A stretch of DNA of 53,513 nt, taken from assembly GCF_902488535.1 (NCBI RefSeq), contig NZ_CABTWO010000016.1, positions 1 to 53,513 on the forward strand, written 5' to 3'. A program made the position numbers and the translations under genes. Origin of the DNA: an uncultured Mobiluncus sp. (GTDB lineage: Bacteria; Actinomycetota; Actinomycetes; Actinomycetales; Actinomycetaceae). Below are positions 35,208-44,426 of this stretch, piece by piece (position 1 is the stretch's first letter; every line of letters starts with the position of its first letter). Under the pieces are notes generated by a model, which worked only from the letters and a program-made list of their open reading frames with translations, was not told the origin of the DNA and did no database searches.

Positions 35208-37550
35208 CTAAGACTGCGAGGTCGGTTCTAAGGCGCCGTTTTTTCCGGGAGTCACGCGGGTCGCGGAATAAACTCCTGAGATGCGTCCCAGATCATTGAG
35301 AATGTCTTGCAGGTGGGAAGGCTCAGCCAGCTCAAAAGACCACCGCGAATACGCCACCCGGTCGCGGGTGGTGGAAATATTGCCCGAGAGAATGTTCACG
35401 TGATTGTCGGTGAGGACCCGGGTTACGTCGCTCAACAGCCCCCCGCGGTCCAAAGCCTCGATTTGCACCTGTACCAGGAACGGGGTCTTGGCGTGTTGCG
35501 CCCACGTGACGGCGGTGACGCGTTCTGGTTGGGCCTCACTGAGATTCTTGGCATTCACGCAGTCCACACGGTGTACGGAAACCCCGTGACCCCGCGTGAC
35601 AAATCCCATGATGTCGTCTCCGGGAACCGGGGTGCAGCACTTTGCCAGCTTAACCCACAGGTCATCAGCGTCCTGACCGTCAACCAACACTCCGGAACCC
35701 CCGGCTCGAGATTCAGTCGTAGGTGTGTGGGTGGGGACGGCTTCTTCCTCCGCTAACACTTCCTCGTCATCGTCTACCGTCAGGGAGCCCGTAAAGTTCA
35801 GCAGGCGTTCCACCACGTTTTGTGCACTGACGTGGGCGTCTCCGATGGTCGCATAAAGGGTATCGACGTTGGGCAATCCCAACTGGTTTGCCACCGATTC
35901 CAAAAATTCGTGGCTGGCGATTTGGTGAATCGGCAGTTTCTGTTTGCGAATTTCCTTCGCCAGAATTTCGCGACCTTTATCGATGGACTCCTCGCGGCGC
36001 TCCTTTGAGAACCAGGCTTTAATCTTTGATTTCGCGCGCGGAGTGGCTACGAAAGACAACCAATCCCGACTGGGGGACGCACCGGGAGACTTGGAGGTGA
36101 AAATTTCCACCGTGTCGCCGTTTTCCAGTTTCGACTCCAGCGGCACCAGCTTGCCATTGACTTTGGCACCGACTGTCTTGTTTCCCACTTCGGTGTGTAC
36201 AGAATAGGCGAAATCCACCGGGGTGGATCCGGCAGCCAGCACCACGACTTGGCCTTTCGGGGTGAAAACATATACCTGCGCAGAGTTGATTTCGTAACGC
36301 AGCGAGTCCAGGAACTCCCCTGAGTCTTGGGTTTGCTTTTGCCAGTCAACCAATTGGCGCAGCCAGCCCATCTCATTTTCCAGGTCTAAGACTTTGCCAC
36401 CCTCGGACTTTTTCAGCGATTTGGCATTGGGGTTTTCCTTGTATTTCCAGTGGGCGGCAATCCCGAATTCGGCTCGGCGGTGCATTTCATAGGTGCGAAT
36501 CTGAATCTCTACCGGTTTTCCTTTGGGACCAATGACCGTGGTGTGCAGCGACTGGTACAGGTTGTATTTTGGCATCGCGATATAGTCTTTGAACCGGCCC
36601 AGCATCGGAGACCACCGCGAGTGCATCAGCCCTAGCACGGCGTAACAATCCCGCACGGATTCCACCAGCACGCGCACCGCCACCAAGTCATAAATATCGT
36701 TGAAGTCGCGGCCGCGCACAATCATCTTTTGATAAATCGAATAGTGGTGTTTCGGGCGCCCGGTCACTGTGCCCTTGATCTTCGCTTCGCGTAAGTCGCC
36801 TTCAATAGTCTGGATGATGGCGCTGAGCTGTTCCTCTCGCCGGGGCGCGGCCTCTTGAATAAGCTTGTCGATTTCTTGATAAATCTGAGGATAGAGGGTT
36901 TTAAAAGCCAAATCCTCCAGCTCCCATTTAATGGCATTGAGTCCCATCCGGTGTGCCAGCGGAGCATAAATTTCCAGAGTTTCCTTAGCCTTACGCGCCG
37001 CGCTTTCTTTACTGACATAGCGCCAAGTACGCGCATTATGCAGACGGTCAGAGAGTTTGATGAGCAGGACCCGGATGTCTTTTGCCATCGCGACCAGCAT
37101 TTTTCGGATAGTTTCGGCTGGGGCAGAATCACCGTACTTCACTTTGTCGAGCTTGGTAACCCCATCGACCAAAGCGGCGATGTCCTCACCAAAATCACGC
37201 CGGCATTGCTCCAAAGAATAATCGGTATCCTCAACCGTATCGTGTAACAGCCCCGCGGCTACCGTCGTTTCCGACATGCCTAGTTCAGCGAGGATTGTCG
37301 CGACCGCAACCGGATGCGTAATGTAGGGCTCCCCCGATTTGCGAAACTGACCCCGGTGGCGGCGTTCAGCAGTCACATAAGCCCGCTCCAACAGGGCAAA
37401 ATCCGCTTTCGGGTGGTTTTCCTTGACAGCCCGCAACACGGGCTCCAGTTCACGGTACGAACCGCGGGTGCGGGTTAAACGGAACAAGGACCCCCGCAAA
37501 GCGCCAGTATTCTCACTGGGCTCGTTGACAATCTCCGGCGCTTGCTCCAT
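35208..37550 (-). CDS. rel: bifunctional (p)ppGpp synthetase/hydrolase Rel
   Basis: Controls the stringent response by making and degrading (p)ppGpp. The 780-residue protein has the HD hydrolase (His103-Asp104 in LLHDTVEDTD), the synthetase (TGRPKHHYSIYQKM), TGS and C-terminal ACT domains. The RFKD motif at 319-322 (RxKD) marks bifunctional Rel enzymes; monofunctional RelA has ExDD. Both activities therefore look intact. The ATG has no ribosome-binding site, but TAGAAT lies six bases upstream, suggesting a leaderless mRNA with its own promoter. Confidence 0.96.
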   Translation of the reverse strand: MEQAPEIVNEPSENTGALRGSLFRLTRTRGSYRELEPVLRAVKENHPKADFALLERAYVTAERRHRGQFRKSGEPYITHPVAVATILAELGMSETTVAAGLLHDTVEDTDYSLEQCRRDFGEDIAALVDGVTKLDKVKYGDSAPAETIRKMLVAMAKDIRVLLIKLSDRLHNARTWRYVSKESAARKAKETLEIYAPLAHRMGLNAIKWELEDLAFKTLYPQIYQEIDKLIQEAAPRREEQLSAIIQTIEGDLREAKIKGTVTGRPKHHYSIYQKMIVRGRDFNDIYDLVAVRVLVESVRDCYAVLGLMHSRWSPMLGRFKDYIAMPKYNLYQSLHTTVIGPKGKPVEIQIRTYEMHRRAEFGIAAHWKYKENPNAKSLKKSEGGKVLDLENEMGWLRQLVDWQKQTQDSGEFLDSLRYEINSAQVYVFTPKGQVVVLAAGSTPVDFAYSVHTEVGNKTVGAKVNGKLVPLESKLENGDTVEIFTSKSPGASPSRDWLSFVATPRAKSKIKAWFSKERREESIDKGREILAKEIRKQKLPIHQIASHEFLESVANQLGLPNVDTLYATIGDAHVSAQNVVERLLNFTGSLTVDDDEEVLAEEEAVPTHTPTTESRAGGSGVLVDGQDADDLWVKLAKCCTPVPGDDIMGFVTRGHGVSVHRVDCVNAKNLSEAQPERVTAVTWAQHAKTPFLVQVQIEALDRGGLLSDVTRVLTDNHVNILSGNISTTRDRVAYSRWSFELAEPSHLQDILNDLGRISGVYSATRVTPGKNGALEPTSQS

Positions 37551-37556
37551 ACAGAG

Positions 37557-37562
37557 ATTCTA
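37557..37562 (-). promoter_or_regulatory. candidate -10 for leaderless rel mRNA
   Basis: TAGAAT on the minus strand is separated from the rel ATG by only six bases (CTCTGT), so initiation would fall at or next to the start codon. No -35 is evident and no Shine-Dalgarno sequence is present. Confidence 0.45.
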
Positions 37563-37679
37563 ATTGTTTTACCCGATAAGCGTTAGTCGCACCGGGCGTG
37601 ACCTGGATTTTTTTCCAAAATCAGCCGCCACGTCAACAACGGCCCAAGCAGGAAACCCTAACGGTCGCGAAAAACACAC

Positions 37680-38225
37680 CTACAGTTCCAACAACGACTG
37701 GAACGGGGTGTCGCCCAGGAGAGCACGTCCGTTCAAAGCCTTTAGCTCCATCAGTACCAGGATTTCCGACACGTGCCCCCCGGCATTTTCCAACAGCTTC
37801 ACGGACGCAGCCGCGGTGCCTCCCGTCGCCAACAGGTCGTCAACCACCAAAATGTTGTCAAAGCCATTCACTGTTTCCGGCTGGACCTGAATGGAAGCAG
37901 AGCCGTATTCCAAATCGTAGGATTCGCTAATTACCTTACCGGGCAGTTTTCCAGCCTTACGCACCATAATCATCGGCACGCTCAACTCGACTGCCAGAGG
38001 CGAGGACAGGATAAAACCGCGCGACTCCAGACCGGCGACCGCGTTGACACGTCCCCGATAGTATTCGGCAATCCCCGAAATGAGTTCCCGGAAAGGCTCC
38101 CCCGAAGCGAGCAACGGGGAAAAATCCCGAAACAGAATACCGGGCCGGGGAAAATCAGGAATCGAAGTCAGGTGCGCGGCAATAATCTCGCCGAGCCGCG
38201 GGTCTATGTCGACAGCGGTATTCAT
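37680..38225 (-). CDS. apt: adenine phosphoribosyltransferase
   Basis: Salvages adenine to AMP with PRPP. At 181 residues it is normal length. The PRPP loop ILVVDDLLATGGTA is intact, and the N-terminal IPDFPRPGILFRDFSPLL is the typical Apt start region. Its ATG overlaps the secF stop by four bases (ATGA), so it is translationally coupled to the sec run, as in other actinobacteria (secD-secF-apt-rel). Confidence 0.96.
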   Translation of the reverse strand: MNTAVDIDPRLGEIIAAHLTSIPDFPRPGILFRDFSPLLASGEPFRELISGIAEYYRGRVNAVAGLESRGFILSSPLAVELSVPMIMVRKAGKLPGKVISESYDLEYGSASIQVQPETVNGFDNILVVDDLLATGGTAAASVKLLENAGGHVSEILVLMELKALNGRALLGDTPFQSLLEL

Positions 38226-39337
38226 TTCTTAGTCTTCTTCCGTTTCGGTTGCGCAGCCTGCCCCTTATGGTGCCCGGGAACCATGGGAGCGGCCACCACG
38301 GCGGGCGTGACCTCCTTGAACGAGCCGTCCTCGTTGAGGGTGGCGGCACCAGATTCCACAGCGGCGGCGCGCGCCTTGTCAACCTTGGCGTTGTGGTCCT
38401 TGATGACTTGCGAACGACCCCGAATCAGCGTCAGCATCGGTGTAGCGATAAAGATGGAACTGAAAGTACCGACAATCATGCCGATAAACAGCGGCATCGA
38501 GATATCTAGCAGGGTGGATGTTCCCAGGAGCGCCGCCCCCAGGAACAGAATCGCCGATACCGGCAGAATACCGGTGATGGAGGTGTTGATGGAACGCACC
38601 ATGGTTTGGTTAATGGAGAGGTTCGCCAGCTCGTTGTACTTGGAACGCGACTGGTTGAACATATCACGGGTGTTTTCACGGATTTTATCGAAAACCACCA
38701 CCGTGTCGTACAGAGAGTAACCCAAGATGGTCAGCAAACCGATAATCGTTGCCGGGGTAATCTCAATCTGTGTGTAGGCAAAAACCCCCAGAGTAATCAG
38801 GAAGTCATGCATCAACGCAAATAGTGCGGAGAATGACATGGTCCAGGTGCGGAAGTACGCCATCAGCAACAGCGCAATCATGCCCATAAAGACCAGCAAA
38901 CCAACCAAAGCCTGCTTGGACACCGACGCACCCCAAGACGGACCAATCGACGTCTTAGAGACTTTCTTAATGTCCACGTTGTAAGCTTTGGCCAGCTCCT
39001 TTTGAATCTTTAGCTCCACGTCGGTGGGCTGCTGACTGGTTTGGACCCGCAAACCGTTAGTGCCCATCTGGGCAACCTTGGTCTGTTCGTTGAGCCCGGC
39101 AGCCTTCACCGCGTTGTAAGCAGGTTGCTGGGGCGGATTCGGTGCCGTGTTCGTAACCACAAACTCGGCGCCGCCGGTGAACTCAATAGACGGATTCAAC
39201 CCGAAAATCGCGATACCGATGACAGAAATGGTCATCAGAATAGCCCCGACCGTGAGCGGAATCCGGCGTTTCTGAATGATTCGGTAAGACTTTTTTCCGG
39301 AGTAAAGCGCATTACCCCACTGGGCGTAACTCATCAT
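38222..39337 (-). CDS. secF: protein translocase subunit SecF
   Basis: Six-helix partner of SecD that uses proton motive force to help preprotein export. The 371-residue protein shows the N-terminal helix with GLNPSIEFTGGAEFVV (the conserved FxGG-like segment), the periplasmic domain, helices such as ALFALMHDFLITLGVFAYT, and the signature ILGYSLYDTVVVFDKIREN. A basic Lys/Arg tail ends the protein. It overlaps secD and apt by four bases each. Confidence 0.96.
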   Translation of the reverse strand: MMSYAQWGNALYSGKKSYRIIQKRRIPLTVGAILMTISVIGIAIFGLNPSIEFTGGAEFVVTNTAPNPPQQPAYNAVKAAGLNEQTKVAQMGTNGLRVQTSQQPTDVELKIQKELAKAYNVDIKKVSKTSIGPSWGASVSKQALVGLLVFMGMIALLLMAYFRTWTMSFSALFALMHDFLITLGVFAYTQIEITPATIIGLLTILGYSLYDTVVVFDKIRENTRDMFNQSRSKYNELANLSINQTMVRSINTSITGILPVSAILFLGAALLGTSTLLDISMPLFIGMIVGTFSSIFIATPMLTLIRGRSQVIKDHNAKVDKARAAAVESGAATLNEDGSFKEVTPAVVAAPMVPGHHKGQAAQPKRKKTKK

Positions 39338-41511
39338 TTCGCGTCCTCCTCTCCCTGGGCGGGTTCGTCTTTCGAGGCGGTGTCCTCGCTTTCAGCAGCT
39401 TCCGCTGTTTCAGAAGTGAGGTCTTCCGGGTCTTTCGGGGACGCGTCCGGTGCAGGCTCTTTCGCGGGAGTTTCCGGCGTGGTGTCCTCAGCCGGGGTCG
39501 CAGAAGTCTCTTCTGCCTCCTCCTCATCCACCTGAGGCAGACCAGCCTTTTGGCGAGCCAGAGATATGGTTGGAGCGGCGACCTTTTGTGCAGATTTCTT
39601 TTTGCGGGGCGAAGACGTCGTCGAGGCAGACTGCATATAGATGCGGTCACTACTGGCACCGAGGTGCAGCGGGTCCAGACCGCTAAACTTCCGGCCTTCA
39701 CCAAAGTAACGGGTCTTGATTAGCAACGACATCATCGGGTGGGTAAACAGGAAGATGATTCCCAAGTCCACCAAAGTGGTCAAGCCCAAGGTAAACGCGA
39801 AGCCCTGCACGCCGCCGACAGCCAGAACATAGAGAACCACCGCAGCCACGATGTTCACAATATCGGACACCACGATGGTGCGCTTTGCCCGATTCCAGCC
39901 GGTTTCAACCGCGGTGGCCAGGGGCTTGCCGTCACGCACCTCGTCTCGGATACGTTCGAAATAGATGATGAACGAGTCCATGGTCACGCCGACTGCCACA
40001 ATCAAACCGACCACGCCCGCTAGAGACAGACGGTATCCCATCGACCACGACAGGATTGCCACAGCTAGGTACACGATGCCGCCCGCGAGGAACAGGGAGG
40101 CCGTCGCCAAGCCTGCCAAAGCGTGGTACTGCTGCAGCAGGTACAGCACGACCAGAATCAAACCGACAATAGCGGCATAGAACCCGACTTTCAGGTGTTC
40201 GCCGCCCAAGGTCGCCGAGATGGACTGCTTGGACTGCTGTTCAAAGTTCAAAGGCAGAGAACCAAACTGGAGCTGGTTCGCCAAAGTGGCGGAAGATTCC
40301 CGCGTCAAAGAACCGGAAATAGATGCTGAGCCGCCAAATGCCGGGGCGTTGACCCCCGGGGCGCTAACGACCAAAGAGTCCAGCACAATCGCGAAACGGT
40401 TGTTGTCAGGATTGCGGTTGCTCCCCTGGGTTTGGTTGGGGTACAACACCTTAGCAACTTCGTCGAATTTCTTAGCCCCATCGGCATTGAGTTTCAGCGC
40501 GACTTCCCACTGACCGGTGGCGTTACCCTGCTGGTTGGTTCCCATCCCGGAAGACGCAGAAACCAAGTCGGTACCGGAGAGGACTTCAGGACCCAAGATG
40601 TATTTCTCGTAGCCTTCCTTAGAACAGGCCACCAGGTTCTTTTTCGGATCGTCCAACGAGCCGCCCTTGAGGGAGGCCGGGTCGGTACAATCCAGGTGGT
40701 TAAAGATGAACATATCCCGCACGGTGATGTGTTTCCGGTCGTTAATGACATTGGACTGACCAGCCGGGGTATCGGGATATTTTTCCGCCTCTTTCATGAG
40801 TTCATCGAAAGGAATCGCCGCGGAGGACGGTTGCTTAGCGGCCGGGGCGATAGCGGGAGCAGTCTCATTCGGGGCGCTCGGCGTGGGCGTGGCGTTGGGA
40901 TCCGTAGAGTTGAACACCAAAGACTGCGTCTGACCCTTCTCAGCTGGTGCAGACGGCGGAATTGTCACCGTGTTATTGCCTTCGCCGACCTTGGTCTGAA
41001 TCTCTTGGCCACCAGCTGCACCCGCCGCCGGCTGGTTTTGCCCGGCAGGAGCCGCGGCGCCGGTCAGCTGCCCCAAGAGAGCTTGGGGATCTTCATTGTT
41101 CGTGGCGTTACCCGGAGCGCTGAGGAGGACGGTACGGAAACGCATAACCGCGGACTGCTGAATCAAAGCCAAAGTTTCTTCACTGGGGTTGCCTGGAATA
41201 CCAACCGAAATGTTTTCCTGACCGTTACGGGCAATCTCTGCTTCGGCCACGCCGGAGGCGTCGATACGCTGGCGAATAACCTCAATAGCCTGTTCAATAT
41301 CAGCGTCTGAGATGGCCTTGGCCTTAGCTTCTGTATTCTTCGGGGTGAGAATCAGCTGGGTTCCGCCTTCAAGGTCGATTGCCAGCTTCGGGGCGAACGA
41401 GCCGTTTGAGAAAATGGTCGAACCAACCAAAGTCCCGGCCAGAGCCACCACAATCACGATGAAAAATATAAGTGTGCGCAACGCCCTGTTCTTAGTCTTT
41501 TTGGCAGCCAC
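39334..41511 (-). CDS. secD: protein translocase subunit SecD, with long inserts
   Basis: Works with SecF. The 725-residue protein is longer than the usual 550-620. It has an N-terminal helix, PKLAIDLEGGTQLIL, the periplasmic P1 domain, and the C-terminal helix bundle with GVVGLIVAVGVTMDSFIIYF and ERIRDEVRDGK. Extra length comes from an Ala/Pro/Gln-rich insert around residues 150-240 in the periplasmic domain and an acidic Glu/Ala-rich cytoplasmic tail of about 75 residues. The start is GTG at 41511 with AAGGAAAATCT upstream. Confidence 0.95.
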   Translation of the reverse strand: MAAKKTKNRALRTLIFFIVIVVALAGTLVGSTIFSNGSFAPKLAIDLEGGTQLILTPKNTEAKAKAISDADIEQAIEVIRQRIDASGVAEAEIARNGQENISVGIPGNPSEETLALIQQSAVMRFRTVLLSAPGNATNNEDPQALLGQLTGAAAPAGQNQPAAGAAGGQEIQTKVGEGNNTVTIPPSAPAEKGQTQSLVFNSTDPNATPTPSAPNETAPAIAPAAKQPSSAAIPFDELMKEAEKYPDTPAGQSNVINDRKHITVRDMFIFNHLDCTDPASLKGGSLDDPKKNLVACSKEGYEKYILGPEVLSGTDLVSASSGMGTNQQGNATGQWEVALKLNADGAKKFDEVAKVLYPNQTQGSNRNPDNNRFAIVLDSLVVSAPGVNAPAFGGSASISGSLTRESSATLANQLQFGSLPLNFEQQSKQSISATLGGEHLKVGFYAAIVGLILVVLYLLQQYHALAGLATASLFLAGGIVYLAVAILSWSMGYRLSLAGVVGLIVAVGVTMDSFIIYFERIRDEVRDGKPLATAVETGWNRAKRTIVVSDIVNIVAAVVLYVLAVGGVQGFAFTLGLTTLVDLGIIFLFTHPMMSLLIKTRYFGEGRKFSGLDPLHLGASSDRIYMQSASTTSSPRKKKSAQKVAAPTISLARQKAGLPQVDEEEAEETSATPAEDTTPETPAKEPAPDASPKDPEDLTSETAEAAESEDTASKDEPAQGEEDAK

Positions 41512-41565
41512 AGATTTTCCTTCTTTTATCTAACTTGCAATGTTTTCTCTAAAGAATCTTTGGGG

Positions 41566-42054
41566 TCAGTAGGTGTGACCCTCGTCGGTTTCGGTGTCCT
41601 CGCCGTGGGGGGAATCTTCGTCCTCGTTCGAGCCAAAACCGGAGTCGTCCGACTTAGTTTCAAGGGCTTGCGGAGCGGAATGTCCCTCCGAATCCGACGA
41701 CTCCACAGCTGTCTGCACACCAGCATCCGAGTCATTGACTGTCCCGAAGTTCGGATTCTCCACTTTGGCGATGGCTCGGATATCCCACAGGGTTTCCTCG
41801 CCGGTCAGATTCGACAAGGTAATGACTTCCCCGCTGACTTCGACGACTTTACCGAAGAACCCGGAAGTGGTACGCACCCAGGTTCCCGGAGTCATCATCT
41901 GTTCCATACTCTTGCGCTGTTCCTCCATCTGAGACGCGCGTTTCTGACCGGAGCGGCGCATAAAGACAATCATCAACAGGAACGCGAGACCTAGTATCCC
42001 CCAGGTAATGATGGGATTTTGGGCGTTGGTGGCAGCATTTTGAAATGGCAGCAC
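41566..42054 (-). CDS. yajC: preprotein translocase subunit YajC
   Basis: Small membrane partner of SecDF. One membrane helix (WGILGLAFLLMIVFMRR), then the YajC signature RRSGQKRASQMEEQRKSMEQ and MTPGTWVRTTSGFFGKVVEV. A roughly 70-residue acidic tail follows, much longer than in E. coli. The frame runs back to a GTG at 42126, but GTG at 42054 has a strong AAGGAAGG seven bases upstream, giving 162 residues; I prefer it. This leaves about 70 bases after the ruvB stop. Confidence 0.88.
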   Translation of the reverse strand: MLPFQNAATNAQNPIITWGILGLAFLLMIVFMRRSGQKRASQMEEQRKSMEQMMTPGTWVRTTSGFFGKVVEVSGEVITLSNLTGEETLWDIRAIAKVENPNFGTVNDSDAGVQTAVESSDSEGHSAPQALETKSDDSGFGSNEDEDSPHGEDTETDEGHTY

Positions 42055-42125
42055 AGATAAACCTTCCTTAAATAGGCGACCGTCCAAGTCTAAAGCCTGC
42101 GGGTTAAAAACGGAAAATATACCCA

Positions 42126-43163
42126 CTAAAACAAGGCATTCTCGGCCGGCGGGGTGACCCCGAGGTGCTCGCAGCCTTTCGGGGTGATGGCGCGTCCGCG
42201 GTTGGTACGCACCAGAAGTCCCTCTCGAACTAGGAATGGTTCCACGACTTCTTCAATCGTCTCCGGTTCCTCCCCGACCGACACCGCAAGGGTGTGCAAC
42301 CCGACCGGCCCACCGGCAAACCTCTCTATTACCGCCCGCAAAACACTGCGGTCCAAGCGGTCCAAGCCGAGTTCGTCGACTTCAAAGAGTTCCAATGCAC
42401 GGCGCGCCGACTCCAGGTCACAGCGAGGATGGTCGTGGACCAGGGCAAAGTCGATGACTCGACGCAGCAAACGGTTTGCCACCCGGGGGGTACCGCGGGA
42501 GCGACTGGCGATTTCGCCGGCCGCGTCCTCGGTAATTTCAGCACCCAGCAAACTGGCCGAACGTTTCACGATGAGAGCCAAATCGGGGGGCTGGTAGGGT
42601 TCCAGATGCGCGGTAAAACCGAAACGGTCACGCAGCGGGGCAGGCAGTAGACCCGCCCGAGTCGTGGCTCCGACCAGCGTAAAGGGCGGCAGAGTTAGAG
42701 GAATCGAAGTTGCTCCCGGGCCCTTGCCCACCACGACGTCGACCCGGAAATCTTCCATCGCCAGGTAAAGCATTTCTTCGGCGGGACGCGCCAACCGGTG
42801 AATCTCGTCGATAAACAACACGTCGCCCTCTTGCAGGGAGGACAGTATTGCCGCTAAATCCCCGGCGTGACCGATAGCTGGCCCGGAAGTCAGGCGCAGC
42901 GAAGACGACATTTCCGCGGCGATAATCATCGCCAAAGTCGTCTTACCCAGCCCGGGAGGACCCGCTAACAGAACATGGTCAGCGGCCTCGCCGCGTTCTT
43001 TGGCAGCCGAAAGAACCAGCTGCAACTGGGTCTTGACGGTTTCCTGACCGATAAAATCGCTGAGTGTTTTCGGTCGCAAAGCCGCTTCCGCAGCACGTTC
43101 CGCATCGGGAGCGGAGGAATCGACCAACCGCTGTTCGTAGGAAAAATCTGTATCTTCAGCCAC
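42126..43163 (-). CDS. ruvB: Holliday junction branch migration ATPase RuvB
   Basis: Hexameric AAA+ motor that drives branch migration with RuvA. The 345-residue protein has LRPKTLSDFIGQ, Walker A GPPGLGKT, Walker B FIDEIHRL, sensor-1 VGATTRAGLLPAPLRDRFG, and the winged-helix C-terminus. The start is GTG at 43163 with GGGGAGTAAAC upstream, inside the last codons of ruvA (8-base overlap). Confidence 0.97.
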   Translation of the reverse strand: MAEDTDFSYEQRLVDSSAPDAERAAEAALRPKTLSDFIGQETVKTQLQLVLSAAKERGEAADHVLLAGPPGLGKTTLAMIIAAEMSSSLRLTSGPAIGHAGDLAAILSSLQEGDVLFIDEIHRLARPAEEMLYLAMEDFRVDVVVGKGPGATSIPLTLPPFTLVGATTRAGLLPAPLRDRFGFTAHLEPYQPPDLALIVKRSASLLGAEITEDAAGEIASRSRGTPRVANRLLRRVIDFALVHDHPRCDLESARRALELFEVDELGLDRLDRSVLRAVIERFAGGPVGLHTLAVSVGEEPETIEEVVEPFLVREGLLVRTNRGRAITPKGCEHLGVTPPAENALF

Positions 43164-43740
43164 GTTTACTCCCCAGGTACTTCAAAGCTTCCCGCAACGC
43201 GGTTGGGGCGTCGCTGGCCTGCACCGCGCTGACGGCTTCAGCCGCTAAGCCTTGACTGTAGCCTAGATTGCTCAGTGCTTCGACGACTGTGGAGGTATTG
43301 AATCCGGATGCCGTCCCCGCGGGCGCCGCCACGCCGGGAACGCCGCCGAGCTTGTCCCCGATTTCCAGAATCATCCGTTCGGCAGATTTCTTGCCCACTC
43401 CGGGAATACTTTGCAAGGTGGCCACGTCACTGTTAGCTACCGCCGCCGCCAAAGCCTCGGGGCTCAAAACTGACAGGGCGGCCAGACCGAGCTTGGGACC
43501 TATCCCCTTTACCTGCATCAAAGTCGCGAAAGTATCACGTTCCGAGGCGGTGGCGAATCCATAGAGGGTGAGGGAGTCTTCGCGAACCACCAGGTAGGTT
43601 TGCACTGTGGCGACCGTTTCGGGAACCAAAGCGGCCAGAGTATTGGGGGTGGCAAAAAATTCCAGTCCCAGTCCCCCCGCCAGCACCGTGGCGCGGTCGA
43701 GCTTCTTAGAGACGACTTCCCCTTTAATTATCGAAATCAC
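43156..43740 (-). CDS. ruvA: Holliday junction DNA-binding protein RuvA
   Basis: Tetrameric junction-binding subunit. The 194-residue protein has an N-terminal OB fold (MISIIKGEVVSK), tandem helix-hairpin-helix motifs (VKGIGPKLGLAAL; IPGVGKKSAERMILE) and the C-terminal RuvB-binding domain. Normal family length. It lies 36 bases after ruvC and overlaps ruvB by 8 bases. Confidence 0.96.
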   Translation of the reverse strand: MISIIKGEVVSKKLDRATVLAGGLGLEFFATPNTLAALVPETVATVQTYLVVREDSLTLYGFATASERDTFATLMQVKGIGPKLGLAALSVLSPEALAAAVANSDVATLQSIPGVGKKSAERMILEIGDKLGGVPGVAAPAGTASGFNTSTVVEALSNLGYSQGLAAEAVSAVQASDAPTALREALKYLGSKRG

Positions 43741-43776
43741 TGGTTGTCCTCGCGGTTATAAATTCGAACACTTGTA

Positions 43777-44418
43777 CTATAGCGGTTTCTGCTGCCGCCG
43801 CGGATCCACCGCGCCGGAACGTCGAGTTTTTGCTTCCGCTTCCGCCCACAAGCGTTGGGCGGCGGTCAAGTGGGTTCCGGCCGGAGTTTTCACTTTTCCG
43901 CTCAGACTGACGCTAAAGTCTCCGTCTGACCCGGCACCGAGAATCCCCGTGCCGCGCCAAGCTTGGGTGATGGCAATGGCCAACGCGTCCGCCGCGTCGG
44001 CGGGTTTCGGAGGTTTATCCAACCGCAGGATCCGCGCCACCATGGCTTGCACCTGCGCTTTCGAGGCACTTCCGTTGCCGCTCACAGCCGCTTTCACCTC
44101 CGAAGGAGTGTGCACCGCCACGGGCAGACCCTGGCGGGCAGCCTCGACCATCGCGATGCCCATAGCCTGCATAGTGGTAGCCACGGATTGACGATTTTCT
44201 TTCGCGAAAGGACGCTCCAAAGCGACAATGTCCGGCTGAAACCGGGTGATAGCCTCCGCTATGCCTTGCGAAATTTTCAACAGCCGAAACTGAGTAGCGG
44301 TGTTCGGGTCGCTGCGCACGACGTCCACATAAACCAAGGTACACTGCCGACTCGTGTCAAAGTCAACGACCCCGATACCACACCTGGTGATACCGGGGTC
44401 GATGCCCAAAACTCTCAT
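43777..44418 (-). CDS. ruvC: Holliday junction resolvase RuvC
   Basis: RNase H-fold endonuclease resolving Holliday junctions. All four catalytic carboxylates are present: Asp7 (GIDPG), Glu68 (LERPFAKEN), Asp141 and Asp144 (ADAADALA). At 213 residues it carries a roughly 40-residue C-terminal extension relative to E. coli. It follows yebC by 8 bases. Confidence 0.96.
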   Translation of the reverse strand: MRVLGIDPGITRCGIGVVDFDTSRQCTLVYVDVVRSDPNTATQFRLLKISQGIAEAITRFQPDIVALERPFAKENRQSVATTMQAMGIAMVEAARQGLPVAVHTPSEVKAAVSGNGSASKAQVQAMVARILRLDKPPKPADAADALAIAITQAWRGTGILGAGSDGDFSVSLSGKVKTPAGTHLTAAQRLWAEAEAKTRRSGAVDPRRQQKPL

Positions 44419-44426
44419 GAAGTTGT

